Part shown: in pieces, positions 32,265-43,900 of the stretch
Numbering within the stretch: position 1 is the stretch's first letter
Layout of the letters: each line of letters opens with the position of its first letter
DNA from: Prado023 sp963747335
GTDB taxonomy: Bacteria > Actinomycetota > Actinomycetes > S36-B12 > CAIYMF01
DNA length: 64,000 nt
Direction of reading: 5' to 3'
Assembly (NCBI GenBank): GCA_963747335.1
Contig: CAVVEV010000005.1
Location: forward strand, 62,001 to 126,000
Notes under the pieces: model-generated
Seen by the model: only the letters and a program-made list of their open reading frames with translations
Database searches by the model: none
Told to the model about the DNA's origin: nothing
Position numbers and translations under genes: made by a program

Positions 32265-34302
32265 ATGGCTCCTCGATCGGGACGGCGCTACCTGGCGCTG
32301 CGCACCGGTGTGACCGCTGCAGCCGCCGTCACGTCCAACACGTTCGCCCGCGGACTGCTGCCGCGCACCACGACCGACCAGGCCATGGCCACGGGCGTGA
32401 CGGCTGCCATCGGCCTCGGGGTCGGCACACTGGCGGTGTCGGCGGTCGAGGCCACCGCCGAGTTGGTGGCCACCTCTCGGGGCAGGGGCGACCCGGAGAA
32501 CGCCACGCTCATCGCAGCCGCGATCGTGGCTGGAGTCGGTTACGCCGGCGCCAGGCTCCTGCCCAACACCAGCACCACCCCGCTGCCGGTCGCCGCAGGC
32601 AACTCCACGGCACGCCTTCTCGGCGGTGGTGCCGCCGCCGCCGCACTCGTGATCACCTCCGACAAGGCCACTCGCCGCCTGATCGGGCCTGCGGGCCCTG
32701 CCCTCGGGATGGCCACCGCGGCCGCGATCGGCGGCGCGATCTCCGCGATCCGGGTCAACGCCCGCGATCGACGCGCCCTGGCCGTCGGCGAGACCGGCGA
32801 CCGCCACCAGATCCAGCGCCCCACGACCGCCGCGGGGATCGCCCGGTCGGCGGCGCTCGGCGGGTCGGTCGGGGCAGGGCTGATGGTCCTGGCCGGCGCG
32901 GAGTACGCCCTGGCGGAGGGGTCCACCGCGCTGGTCAGCCGCGCCCTGGGGCGTCGCGACGACCGGGTCACCCCGCTCGTCGGCCACTCGATCGCCGCCG
33001 CGCTCATGGTCCCCGCCGGTGTCGCCGCACTGGACAGGCTGCGCCGCCGGATCCAGCACGCGGACGACGTGGTCGAGGCGGCCTATCCGGACCCCCCGAC
33101 CAGCCGCTGCGTGACGGCCGGTCCCGCCAGCCTGATCGCGTTCGACGACATCGGCAAGGAGGGCCGGCGGTTCGTCCTGATGGCGCTGACCGCCGACCAG
33201 ATCACCGAGGTGATGGGCGAACCGGCTGCCGACCCCATCCGCGCCGTCGCCGGGTTCGAGAGCGCGCGCACCCCCGAGACCCGGGCGGACCTGGCGCTTT
33301 CCGAGCTCGACGCCCTGGGCGCCTACGAGAAGTCCGTGATCGTCGTCGCAGCGCCCACGGGAGTGGGCTACGTCAACTACTCGTTCGCCGAGGCGCTGGA
33401 GCTACCTGACCCGGGGCGACTGCGCGATCATGGTGCCGCAGTACGCGCTCGTCCCCAGCGCCCTGGCCCTGAACCAGACCGACGCGGGCGTCCGGATGCA
33501 GACGCTGATCCTGCAGGGGATCCGCGACCGCATCGCCGCGATGCCTGAGGGCGATCGGCCCCGGCTCCTGCAGTTCGGCGAGAGCCTCGGCGCGCAGGTG
33601 GCCCTCGACGTGGCTGCTCAGGGGACTCACCACTTCGACGAGCTCGGCCTGGATCGGGGCCTGTACCTCGGCACGCCGTTCCGGACAGAGCTGTGGGACA
33701 GGTGGCGGGCGGACCCCCGCGCCGTCGATCCCGCCGGGATCCTGGGCGCCGTGGCGCAGGCCGACGAGATCCCCGCCCTGCCCGCGTCGGTGCGCCACGT
33801 CCAGGTGATCCACCACGACGACCCGATCAACAAGTTCTCCTACGACGCGGTGGTGCGCACACCCTGGTGGATGGGCCCGCCCCAGACGCGGCCCCCGAAG
33901 GTCCCCCGCGAGACCTCGTTCCGGCCGGTCACGACGTTCGTCATCACGCTGGTCGACCTCAAGAACGGGATGAACTCCAAGCCCGGCGAGTTCGTGCGCC
34001 TCGGCCACGACTACCGGATCGAGCTGTGCGACGCGATCCGGCACGCGTACCGCCTGCCGGCGAGTCCGGAGCAGGTCGAGCGGATCGAAGCGGCGCTGCG
34101 CGAGCGTGAGCGGGAGTGGGCGGCCCGCCGGATGGTCGCCACGAAGTTCGCCTCGGCGCGCGCCTCGGTGGTCGGCCAGCTGCAGAAGTGGGGCGTGGAC
34201 CCGACGACCGTCGACATGGACGACGAGTCGACCGCGAAGCTGGCGCGGGGGGACATCTCCGGGCTGTTCGCCAGGATGGGGTCTTCGGGGTCCTCGAGCT
34301 GA
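32265..34302 (+). CDS. Abhydrolase_9-type membrane-anchored alpha/beta hydrolase (one frame break)
   Basis: About 678 residues after correction. The N-terminal 280 residues are Ala/Gly-rich and hydrophobic with about five membrane helices (for example LGVGTLAVSAVEATAELV, ATLIAAAIVAGVGYAGA). The C-terminal part is an alpha/beta hydrolase with the nucleophile elbow FGESLGAQ, then RGLYLGTPFRTELW and VIHHDDPINK near the catalytic acid. This matches the actinobacterial family with an Abhydrolase_9 catalytic domain and its N-terminal membrane partner; substrate unknown. One extra C at 33402 splits the gene just before YLTRGDCAIMVP. Confidence 0.8.
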
Positions 34303-34378
34303 GGGCACCGCTGGGGGCGGCACCGCTGAGGGCACCACTCCCGGTGCGGCTCGCAGGCAGGCACAGCACCACGCGCCA

Positions 34379-34394
34379 TGTGACCAACATCACA
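34379..34394. promoter_or_regulatory. Crp/GlxR-type operator TGTGA-N6-TCACA
   Basis: TGTGA at 34379-34383 and TCACA at 34390-34394 with six bases between is an exact match to the Crp-family consensus; actinobacterial Crp/GlxR uses the same core. It lies about 225 bases before the PfaD-like start. A second, nine-of-ten match lies before the sucrose operon. Confidence 0.55.
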
Positions 34395-34560
34395 CTGTGG
34401 CTATGGGCACCCCCGAAGCGACCCTCGGGCGACGCTCGCACCGGCTCAGAGACGCCACCCGGTCGGCCATCCGCCCACCCCCGCCGGCGCTTCTGGACTG
34501 CCCATCACGGGCGCGCCTCGACGCCCGGGCGTCGCCGTCAGGGCTGCAGCCACTGGCATA

Positions 34561-34591
34561 CCTACGCCAGCGTAGGTTACGGTTGCGTAGC
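34561..34591. promoter_or_regulatory. tandem palindromic operators, TACG-N4-CGTA twice
   Basis: CCTACGC (34561-34567) and GCGTAGG (34570-34576) form a perfect 7+2+7 palindrome. Immediately after it, TACG (34578-34581) and CGTA (34586-34589) repeat the same half-sites. Matching half-sites are 15 bases apart. The ATG of the PfaD-like gene is 26 bases downstream, a position suited to repression. The pattern suits a TetR- or MerR-like dimer; no regulator gene lies next to it. Confidence 0.6.
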
Positions 34592-34617
34592 AACGACGAT
34601 GAGACCCAGGTGATGCC

Positions 34618-36070
34618 ATGAACGACCAGGACGTGCTCCCGACGATCATCCAGGGCGGGATGGGGGTGGCCGTCTCGGGGTGGGAGCTGGCCCGAGCGGT
34701 GTGCCAGGCCGGCGAGCTGGGCGTGGTGTCCGGCACCGCCCTGGACGTGGTGTGCGCGCGGCGGCTGATGACCGGCGATCCCGGCGGGCACATGCGTCAG
34801 GCCCTCGCGGCATTCCCGATCCCGGCGATGGCGCTGCGAGTCATGAAGCAGTACTACATCCATGGGGGCAAGGCCCCCGACGAGCCCTTCCGTGCCGTTC
34901 CCCGGTTCACGGTGACTCCCCACGATTGCGCTGCAGGAGCTGACGATCGTCGGCTCCTTCTGCGAGGTCTGGCTGGCCAAGCAGGGCCACACGGGGCCTG
35001 TGGGCATCAACTTCCTGCGCAAGATCGAGATCCCCCTGCCCTTCGGCCTGCTCGGGGCCATGCTCGCCGGCGTCGACTACGTGCTGATCGGCGCCGGGAA
35101 CCCCGCGGAGATCCCGGCGATGATCCGGACGCTGTCCCGGGGGGAGGACCTCGACTTCGGCATCCGGGCGCAGGGCCTGCGCTCCGACGACGCCCCGGTC
35201 ACCGTCCGCTGCAGCCCGTCCGAGCTCCTCGGCCCTGCCGGACGCGACCTGCCCATGCCCCGGTTCCTGGCGATCATCGCGTCCGTCGACCTCGCCGCGG
35301 GCCTGGCCGGGGATCCTGCGACCCGTCCCTTCGGGTTCATCGTCGAGGGGCCCAGCGCCGGCGGGCACAACGCGCCGCCCCGTGGCCCACGGCGGGTGGA
35401 CGAGCTCGGCCAGCCCGTGTACGACGAGCGCGACACCATCGACCTCGACGCCCTGGCCGCGGTTGGCCTGCCGTTCTGGCTGGCCGGCGCGTACGGAACC
35501 CCCGAGGGCCTGGCCCAGGCGCGGGCCGCCGGCGCCCAGGGGGTCCAGGTCGGCACCGCCTTCGCCTACAGCCAGGAGTCCGGGCTGGCCGACTCGCTCA
35601 AGCGCCAGGTGCTCGCCGAGGTCCTCGCCGGCACCCTGGACGTCCGCAGCGATTGGCGCGCCTCCCCCACCGGATTCCCGTTCCGGGTGATCCAGCTCGA
35701 GGGCACCGTGAGCGACCCCGACGTCGCCGCCAACCGCAAGGCCGTATGCGACCTGGGTGCGCTTCGCGCCCCGTACAAGAAGGCCAACGGCGAGATCGAC
35801 TACCGCTGCCCGGCCGAGCCCCTGGCGATGTACACCCGCAAGGGCGGGCGCGCTGAGAACACCGAGGGCCGCCGCTGCCTGTGCAACGCCCTGCTCGCCG
35901 CGGCGGACCTGCCCCAGCAGCGTCCCGACGGATCCACCGAGCCGGCGATCGTGACCTCCGGGGATGACTTCCGAGCCGTGCTCGCCCTGGCCTCCAACGG
36001 ATCCGGCGGGGGTCCGTACTCGGCACAGAAGGTCGTGGACTACCTGCGTGCCGGACTTGCCCCGGTGTGA
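34618..36070 (+). CDS. PfaD-like FMN enoyl reductase / nitronate monooxygenase family (one frame break)
   Basis: About 483 residues after correction. It is a TIM-barrel flavoprotein of the nitronate monooxygenase family, but its length and its cysteine-containing C-terminal region are closer to PfaD, the trans-acting enoyl reductase of polyunsaturated fatty acid synthases. Motifs: IIQGGMGVAVSGWELA, GPVGINFLRKIEIPLP, EGPSAGGHNAP, and AGAQGVQVGTAFAYSQES for phosphate binding. The downstream megasynthase has no enoyl reductase domain, so this protein is the natural candidate. One extra T near 34926 breaks the frame at HDALQELT. GACCCAGGTGATGCC precedes the ATG. Confidence 0.82.
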
Positions 36071-36216
36071 CCCCCGGGGGCGCAACGAGGGTCGGACGCC
36101 CCGGGACCCATACCCGCCGGTAACAGTCCTAGGTCCCGCCAACGAGGTCACTTCGACCGCCCATCGGCAGGCGTGGCACGCCTAGCCTGAGCGGCAAGTC
36201 CGCGTAGGAGGAAACG

Positions 36217-37881
36217 ATGAACACTGACCAGGGGCTGGACGCCGAGACACTCGGCCTGATGTTGGACGGCCTGAAGGAGTACCTCTCCGACGCCCTGCCG
36301 CCCGAGCGCCAGCTGGAGCTCGACCATGAGGACATCTGCCCCGAGGACACGGTGCGCGCCATGTCGACCGACCTGGGCATCCAGTTGGTCTTCGTCCCCG
36401 AGGCCTACGGCGGCATGGGCGGTGGGGCGTTCGACTCGTACCTGCTCTGCGAGGTCATGGCCCGCAAGGACATCGGCCTGGCCACGGCGATCTTCGCCAC
36501 CTTCCTGGGCAGCGACCCGATCCTGGTCGGCGCCACCGAGGAGCAGAAGGAGAAGTGGCTGGGCGCGATCGCTGAGGACGGCATCGTGTTCGCCTACGGT
36601 GCCACCGAGCCCGAGGCCGGCTCCGACCTGGGCGCCATGAAGACCCGGGCCGTGCCGATCGAGGTCGACGGCGAGGTCACCGGCTACCGGCTCAGCGGCG
36701 CGAAGCAGTGGATCTCCAACGGCACGATCGCCGACGCCACCACGATCCTGGCCCTGGCCCCCGGGGGCCCGACGTGGTTCGTCGTGGAGAAGGGCACCGA
36801 GGGCTTCTCCAGCGCCAAGCCCGAGGACAAGCACGGCATCCGGCTGTCGAACACTGCGGCCCTGTACCTGGACAACGTCGAGGTCCCGATCGAGAACCTG
36901 ATCGGTGGGGTCGAGGGCAAGGGCCTGGTGCAGGCCCAGCAGGTCTTCGGCTACACCCGCGTGATGGTGGCGGCCTTCGGCCTCGGCGGCGGCTGGGAGG
37001 CCGTGGACCGCGCGATCGAGTACTCCAAGACCCGCATCTCCGGCGGCTCACCGCTCGCCGAGAAGCAGGGTTACACCCACAAGCTGATCGTCCCGCACGT
37101 CGCGCGCCTCGAGGCCGCGCGGGCGTTCATCGAGGAGACCTCGACGCGCATCGACGCCGGCGAGGGTCCCGACGGCGCCCTGAACACCGAGGGCGCGATC
37201 GCCAAGTACCTTGCCACCGAGTCGGGCAACCGGGCAGCCGAGGACGCCATCCAGGCGCTCGGCGGCTACGGGTTCACCCGCGAGTACACGGTGGAGAAGA
37301 TCAAGCGCGACGTGCGCATCACGACGATCTACGAGGGCACCTCGGAGATCCTCGAGATGACGATCGCCCGCGACCGCTGGCAGGAGCACCTGAAGTCCCG
37401 CGGCGGCTACTACCTCACCGCCGCGCAGGAGATGAACGCCCTGCACGCCCGGACTCCCCAGGTCGGGGCGGACGTCTCCGCCCTGGCGTTCGAGGCCCTG
37501 GCCGGGGTCTTCGCGGCCTGCCAGACCGGGCGACTCACGCGCAACCAGCACGTGCTGTTCCGCCTCGGAGAGCTCGTGGCCAACGTGGAGTGCGCAGGCG
37601 CGCTGTGTCGGCGCGCTGCTGCCGCAGCGGACGGGACGCTGGTGGAGAAGGCCAACCGACGCTTCGACGCCGACGCCCTGGCCGTCATCGCCCGGGTCTT
37701 CGCCCGCGAGGCGGCGATGAAGGCCGGCGAGGAGGGCATGCGCTGGGTCATCGGCTCCGCAGACCCGAGCCTCGGACTCGCCGCAACGCTGCCGACCACG
37801 TTGCGCCTGGACGCCATCCGGGCCGCCCAGACCGGGCTCATCACGGACATGACCGCGCTGTCCGACGTCCTGTACGCCTGA
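36217..37881 (+). CDS. acyl-CoA dehydrogenase family flavoprotein
   Basis: 554 residues, longer than the usual 380-400 because of a C-terminal helical extension after about residue 400. Conserved parts are YGATEPEAGSDLGAMKT for FAD and substrate contacts, KQWISNGTIADA, and IYEGTSEILEMTIARD, where the Glu is the catalytic base. It oxidises an acyl-CoA to the enoyl form, passing electrons to ETF. AGGAGGAAACG gives a strong ribosome binding site. It lies 35 bases upstream of the megasynthase and 146 bases after the PfaD-like gene, so it may work on the product or a starter. Confidence 0.87.
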   Translation: MNTDQGLDAETLGLMLDGLKEYLSDALPPERQLELDHEDICPEDTVRAMSTDLGIQLVFVPEAYGGMGGGAFDSYLLCEVMARKDIGLATAIFATFLGSDPILVGATEEQKEKWLGAIAEDGIVFAYGATEPEAGSDLGAMKTRAVPIEVDGEVTGYRLSGAKQWISNGTIADATTILALAPGGPTWFVVEKGTEGFSSAKPEDKHGIRLSNTAALYLDNVEVPIENLIGGVEGKGLVQAQQVFGYTRVMVAAFGLGGGWEAVDRAIEYSKTRISGGSPLAEKQGYTHKLIVPHVARLEAARAFIEETSTRIDAGEGPDGALNTEGAIAKYLATESGNRAAEDAIQALGGYGFTREYTVEKIKRDVRITTIYEGTSEILEMTIARDRWQEHLKSRGGYYLTAAQEMNALHARTPQVGADVSALAFEALAGVFAACQTGRLTRNQHVLFRLGELVANVECAGALCRRAAAAADGTLVEKANRRFDADALAVIARVFAREAAMKAGEEGMRWVIGSADPSLGLAATLPTTLRLDAIRAAQTGLITDMTALSDVLYA

Positions 37882-37916
37882 CCACTCCACCGCGCACCAC
37901 CAGCAGGAGACACGCC

Positions 37917-40900
37917 ATGACCCAGCCCGAGCCCATCGCCATCGTCGGGATCAGCGCGATCATGCCCGACGCGCCGACCGCCGGAGACTTCTGGAGCAAC
38001 ATCCGCGGCGGGCGATACTCGATCAGCGAGGTGCCGGTCGAACGCTGGGATCCCGAGCTGTTCTACGACGCCGACCCCTACAGCCCCGAGGACAAGACGT
38101 ACTCGAAGATCGGCGGCTGGGTGAAGGAGTTCCCGTGGGAGCCGATGACATGGAAGCTCCCCGTCCCACCGAGCGTGTCCGCGCACTTCGACGACGGCCA
38201 GAAGTGGTCGGTCAGCGCCGCACGTTCGGCGCTGCTCGATGCCGGATGGCCGAACTGGGACGTGGACTCCGACCGCGTGGGCGTGATCCTGGGCAGCGCA
38301 CTCGGCGGTGACAAGTACGTGCGCACGACGCTGCGCATCGCCTACCCGGAGTTCGACCGGGAGCTGGCCGCCTCACCGTCGTTCGCCGCGCTGCCGGCGG
38401 ATGTGCAGGCGGCGATCCGGGCTGAGGCGCGTGCGAGCTTCGTCGCGGGCCTGCCCACCATCACCGAGGACACCATGCCCGGCGAGCTGGCCAACATCAT
38501 GGCCGGCCGGGTCTCGGCGCTGTTCAACCTGCGCGGACCCAACTTCACCACCGACGCCGCCTGCGCCTCGGCGCTGGCCGGCATGAGCGCGGCGATCGCC
38601 GGCCTGCAGGCGCACCACTACGACGCCGCCATCGCCGGGGGCGTGGACCACAACATGGGTCCCGGCGCCTTCGTGCGCTTCTGCAAGATCGGCGCGCTGT
38701 CGGCCACGGGAACCCGTCCGTTCGACGCGGGAGCCGACGGCTTCGTGATGGGCGAGGGCGCCGCACTGTTCGTCCTCAAGCGGCTCTCGGACGCGGAGGA
38801 GGCCGGCGACCACGTCTACGCGGTCATCCTCGGCATCGGCGGCTCCTCGGACGGCAAGGGCAAGGGCATCACCGCCCCCAACCCGATCGGGCAGAAGCTG
38901 GCGGTCGGCCGTGCCTGGGAGAACGCGGGAGCTGATCCGACCTCGATCGGCATGCTCGAGGCGCACGGCACCTCCACCCGCGTCGGCGACGCCACCGAGC
39001 TCGGAGCCCTCGACGAGATCTTCGCGGCCCATGGTGCTGCCCCGGGATCCATCGCCCTGGGCTCGGTCAAGTCCAACATCGGCCACCTCAAGGCTGCCGC
39101 GGGCGCGGCCGGCCTGTTCAAGGCGGTGATGTGCCTCAACGACAAGGTGCTGCCCCCCAGCCTGAACTTCAAGGATCCGAACCCGAATGTGGACTGGGCC
39201 TCGACCCCGTTCCGCGTCAACACCGACCTGCGTGAGTGGTCCCACTCGGGACCCGATCCGCGGCGCGCCGGCGTGAGCGCCTTCGGCTTCGGCGGCACCA
39301 ACTTCCATGTGGCCCTGGAGGAGTACGTGCCCGGTCGACACCGCGCGCCTGACGCCGTCCGCGTCTTCGCCGGCGCGGACATCCCGGGCACGACGTCGGC
39401 CCCGGCGACGCCGGCCCCGGCGGCTGCTGCCTCGGGTGCGCCGAGCGCCAGCCCCGCCGCCCGCAAGGCACCCCTGCGCGGTGCCGCGGTGATCGGTGGG
39501 CGCGACGACGCCGATGTGGTGGCCCAGCTGAAGACCCTGGCCACCGACGCCGCCGCCGGGCGGACCCCCGCCCCCACGGCCCCGGATCCCGCACTGGCCG
39601 GCGCGGCGATCCGCGTGGCCATCGACTACGCCGACGCCGCCGACCTCGCGAAGAAGGCCGACAAGGCAGTCCAGGCGTTCGGCGCCAACAATCCGGCGAT
39701 GTGGAAGCTGCTGCGCTCGCAGGGCGTCTTCGTCGGCCGCGGCCCGGCCCCGAAAGTTGCGTTCCTGTTCACCGGCCAGGGCTCGCAGTACGTGAACATG
39801 CTCGCCGAGCTGCGCGCCCACGAGCCGATCGTCCGCAACGTCTACGACGAGGCCGACCGGATCATGACCCCGCTGCTGGGCAAGCCCCTGTCGGACTTCG
39901 TGTTCGCCGACGCCGCGGACCCCGAGGCCGTCACCCGGCTCAACGCCCAACTGTTGCAGACCGAGATCACCCAGCCCGCCGTCCTGACCACCGACGCCGC
40001 AATGGCCCAACTGCTGGCCGCCTACGGGATCACCCCGGACCTCGTGATGGGGCACAGCCTCGGTGAGTACGGCGCGCTGGTCGCCTCCGGAGCCCTCACG
40101 TTCGACGCAGCACTCGAGGCTGTCAGCGCCCGCGGACGGGAGATGACCCACGTGTCGCAGGCCGACAACGGCGCGATGGCTGCCGTGTTCGGCCCCCTTC
40201 CCGACATCGAGCGGATCGTGGCCGAGGTCGACGGGTACGTCGTGGTGGCCAACATCAACTCCAACACCCAGGCCGTCATCGGTGGAGCCACCACCGCAGT
40301 CGAGGCTGCAGTGGCCGCCTTCCAGGCCGCCGGGATGACCGCGATGCGCATCCCGGTCTCACACGCGTTCCACACCCAGATCGTGGCCGGCGCCAGCGAG
40401 CCGCTGAAGGTGGCGATGCGCCGCCTGGAGGTGCGCGGGCCGCAGCTGCCGATCGTGGCCAACGTCACCGGGGAGTTCTACCCGGACCCGGCCGACACCG
40501 AGACGATGCTCGAGATCCTCGGTCGCCAGATCGCCGAGCCGGTGCAGTTCGTCAAGGGCCTGCACACCCTGTACGGGGCCGGCGCCCGCGTGTTCGTCGA
40601 GGTCGGGCCGAAGAAGGCCCTGCACGGCTTCGTCGAGGAGGTCCTGGGTTCCCAGCACGACGACGTCCTTGCCCTGTTCACCAACCACCCGAAGCTCGGC
40701 GACGTCGCCTCGTTCAACCAGGCCCTCTGCGGTCTGTACGCCTCCGGGCTGGGCTTCGCGGCGGTCGCGGCCGACGCTCCTGTCGCTGACTCACCTGCCA
40801 CCCCCGCCACCCCAGTGGCCGCGCCGCCTGAACCGGCCCGCGCCCGGCTGCCCCTGCCGCTCCCGTCACCACGTCCGCCCCGACCCCGAGGATCCCCATG

Positions 40901-43900
40901 TCGACCGCCCGCTACGAGGAACTGGGCCGGCTGTTCGCCGGTGTGCTGGAGCAGGGGCTGCGGGTCTACTCCGGCGAGCCCGGCGCCGTCGGGGCGCGCG
41001 CGCCCATCAGTGGTCCCCAGCAGGTCTCGAGTGCCCCGGTCGCGATCACCGGCGCGGCCCTGGGCCTGCCGGGCGTGGACCGGGTGTTCGACGACGAGAA
41101 CATCGCCCGGATCCTCGACGGCCAGCAGTTCATCGACGTCATCCCGCACCGCTTCCGTGAGGCGATCATCGACAAGCGGATCACCCGCCTGGTGAAGAAG
41201 GCCGGGCAGGACCCGGTGTTCGAGCTGATCGACGACGAGTCCGGCGTCATCAAGCTCGCAGGCCGCGGCGCGCCCCTGGACGTGGTGGCGGAGTTCGGCG
41301 TCGAGGCCGCCCGCGACCTCGCGCTGGACCGCACCACCCGCCTGGCCCTCGGTGCCGGCCTGGACGCCCTGCGCGACGCGGGCATCCCGCTGGTGATGCG
41401 CTACCGGTCGACGACCCTGGGAACGATGCTGCCCGAGAAGTGGGGCCTGCCGGAATCGATGCGCGACGATACCGGCGTCATCTTCGCCTCGGCCTTCCCG
41501 GGGTACGGCGAGTTCGCATCCGACATCGAGAAGTACATGACCGACCGGGGCCGGCGCGAGCAGGTCCTGGCCCTCGAGGCGGTGCGCGCCCGGATGACCG
41601 GTGCCGAGCCGGCGGCGGCCGAGGTCGACCGTCGCCTCGCCGAGTTGCGCCACCTGCTGGAGGTCGAGCGCTTCGAGTACGACCGTCGGTTCATCTTCCG
41701 CTGCCTGGCGATGGGCCACTCGCAGTTCGCCGAGCTGATCGGCGCCCGCGGGCCGAACACCCAGATCAACGCCGCCTGCGCCAGTACCACCCAGGCTGTG
41801 GCCGTGGCCGAGGACTGGATCCGCACCGGCCGCTGCCGCCGCGTGGTCGTGGTCTCCGCCGACGACGTGACCAGTGACACCCTGCTACCGTGGGTCGGCT
41901 CGGGCTTCCTGGCCACCGGTGCCGCTGCCACCGAGGACGTCGTCGCTGACGTCGCGACCCCGTTCGACCGCCGTCGTCACGGCATGGTCGTGGGCATGGG
42001 GGCTGCGGCGTTCGTCGTCGAGTCGGGCGAGTCCGTGCGCGAGCGCGGGCTGCAGCCGATCTGCGAGGTGCTCGCCTCGGTCACGGCCAACAGCGCCTTC
42101 CATGGCACCCGCCTGGACGTCGACCACGTCGGGCAGGTCATGGAGCGCCTGGTCCGGACTGCTGAGGCCCGCGGGATCGACCGCACGCAGATCGCCCCGC
42201 AGACGGTGTTCGTCTCGCATGAGACCTACACCCCCGCCCGGGGCGGCTCGGCGGCCGCAGAGATCAACGCCCTGCGCCGCGTGTTCGGTGCCGCAGCGAG
42301 CTCGATCGTGATCACCAACACCAAGGGCTTCACGGGCCACGCCATGGGCGCCGGCATCGAGGACGTCGTGGCGATCAAGGCGCTGGAGACCGGGATCGTC
42401 CCGCCCGTGCCCAACTACAAGGAGCCCGACCCCGAGCTCGGCACGCTGAACCTGTCCCTGGGCGGCGCGTACCCGGTGAGCTACGCACTGCGCCTGGCTG
42501 CCGGCTTCGGCTCCCAGATCGCGATGACGCTGCTGCGCTGGACGCCCATGCCCGATGGTCGTCGGCGTGCGCCCAGCGAGCTCGGCTATTCCTACCGGAT
42601 CGTGGACCCGGCGGCTTGGGAGCGGTGGCTCACCGATGCCGCCGGCCGCGCCGGTGCCGCCGTCGAGGTGGATCACCGCCGCCTGCGGATCGTGGATGCT
42701 GGAGCGCCGGCAGCTGCTCCCGTCGCCCCTGCTGCGCCCCCGGCTCCGGTGGCTCCGGCCACCCCCGTCGCTCCGGCCGCTCCCCCTGCTGCACCTGCGT
42801 TCGCCGCAGCCGCGCCCCCGGCCCCGACTGCGCCTGTGCCTGAGCCCGCCGTACCCGTGGTCGACCCGCTGGTCGCCGAGGTCGTGGGAATCGTCTCGCA
42901 GATGACCGGCTACCCGCCCGAGCTGCTCGACGTCGACCTCGACCTCGAGGCCGACCTCGGCGTCGACACCGTCAAGCAGGCCGAGGTCTTCGCCGCCGTC
43001 CGCGACAAGTACAGCATCGAGCGCGACGACAGCGTCGCCCTGCGCGACTTCCCGACCCTGACCCACGTCATCGGCTGGGTCCGCGATCGGACCGGTATCA
43101 AGCCGGTTGCCGCAGCCGCAGCCGCAGCGCCGGCCGCGCCTGCCCAACCTGCTGCTCCGGCTGCGGCCGAGCCTGCCCCCGCTGCCGCTGATGAGGTCAC
43201 CGACGCCGTCATCGCGATCGTCTCGGAGATGACCGGCTACCCGGCCGAGCTCCTCGACGTCGACCTGGACCTCGAGGCCGATCTCGGCGTCGACACCGTC
43301 AAGCAGGCCGAGGTCTTCGCCGCCGTCCGCGAACGGTTCAACGTCGAACGCGACGAGAACGTCGCCCTGCGCGACTTCCCCACCCTCACCCACGTCATCG
43401 GCTGGGTCCGCGACAAGACCGGCATCCAACCCGTCGCCGCGGCCGCCGCCCCGGTCGCCGCGCCCGCCCCAGCCCCCGCCTCGGCCCCGGCGGCCACCCC
43501 GGTTGCGGTCACGGCAGCCCCCGCCGGTGACGAGGTCACCGACGCCGTGGTCACCATCGTCGCCGACATGACCGGCTACCCCGCCGAGCTGCTCGACCTG
43601 GACCTCGACCTCGAGGCCGACCTCGGCGTCGACACCGTCAAGCAGGCCGAGGTCTTCGCCGCCGTCCGCGACCGGTTCAACGTCGAACGCGACGAGAACG
43701 TCGCCCTGCGCGACTTCCCCACCCTCACCCACGTCATCGGCTGGGTCCGCGACAAGACCGGCATCCAACCCGTCGCCGCGGCAGCCAGCCCTTCTGCTGT
43801 CGAAACCGACGGTGCGAACGTCGGAATCGTCAGCACAACGCCGACGACCACCGCCGCACCCGCCCCCGCCGGTGACGAGGTCACCGACGCCGTGGTCACC

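Larger units (their letters stand above)
34303..34617 (+). promoter_or_regulatory. 315-base regulatory gap before the megasynthase locus
   Basis: No credible gene fits here. The gap holds a perfect Crp-type palindrome (34379-34394) and two adjacent TACG-N4-CGTA palindromes (34561-34589). The last is close to the start of the PfaD-like gene, so this is the likely control region of the lipid/polyketide locus. Confidence 0.55.

Noticed and set aside
36121..36216. Small gene or RNA between the PfaD-like and acyl-CoA dehydrogenase genes
   Set aside because: Only a CTAGCCT -10-like element and a strong ribosome binding site are visible; there is no coding pattern or stable fold by eye.
40898..41195. 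A separate second synthase gene starting at ATG 40,898
   Set aside because: Reading the same frame upstream of the ATG gives an Ala/Pro linker (AAPAAPVTTSAPTPRIP) that continues the linker after the AT domain, so one protein with a frame break fits better. It is kept as an alternative.
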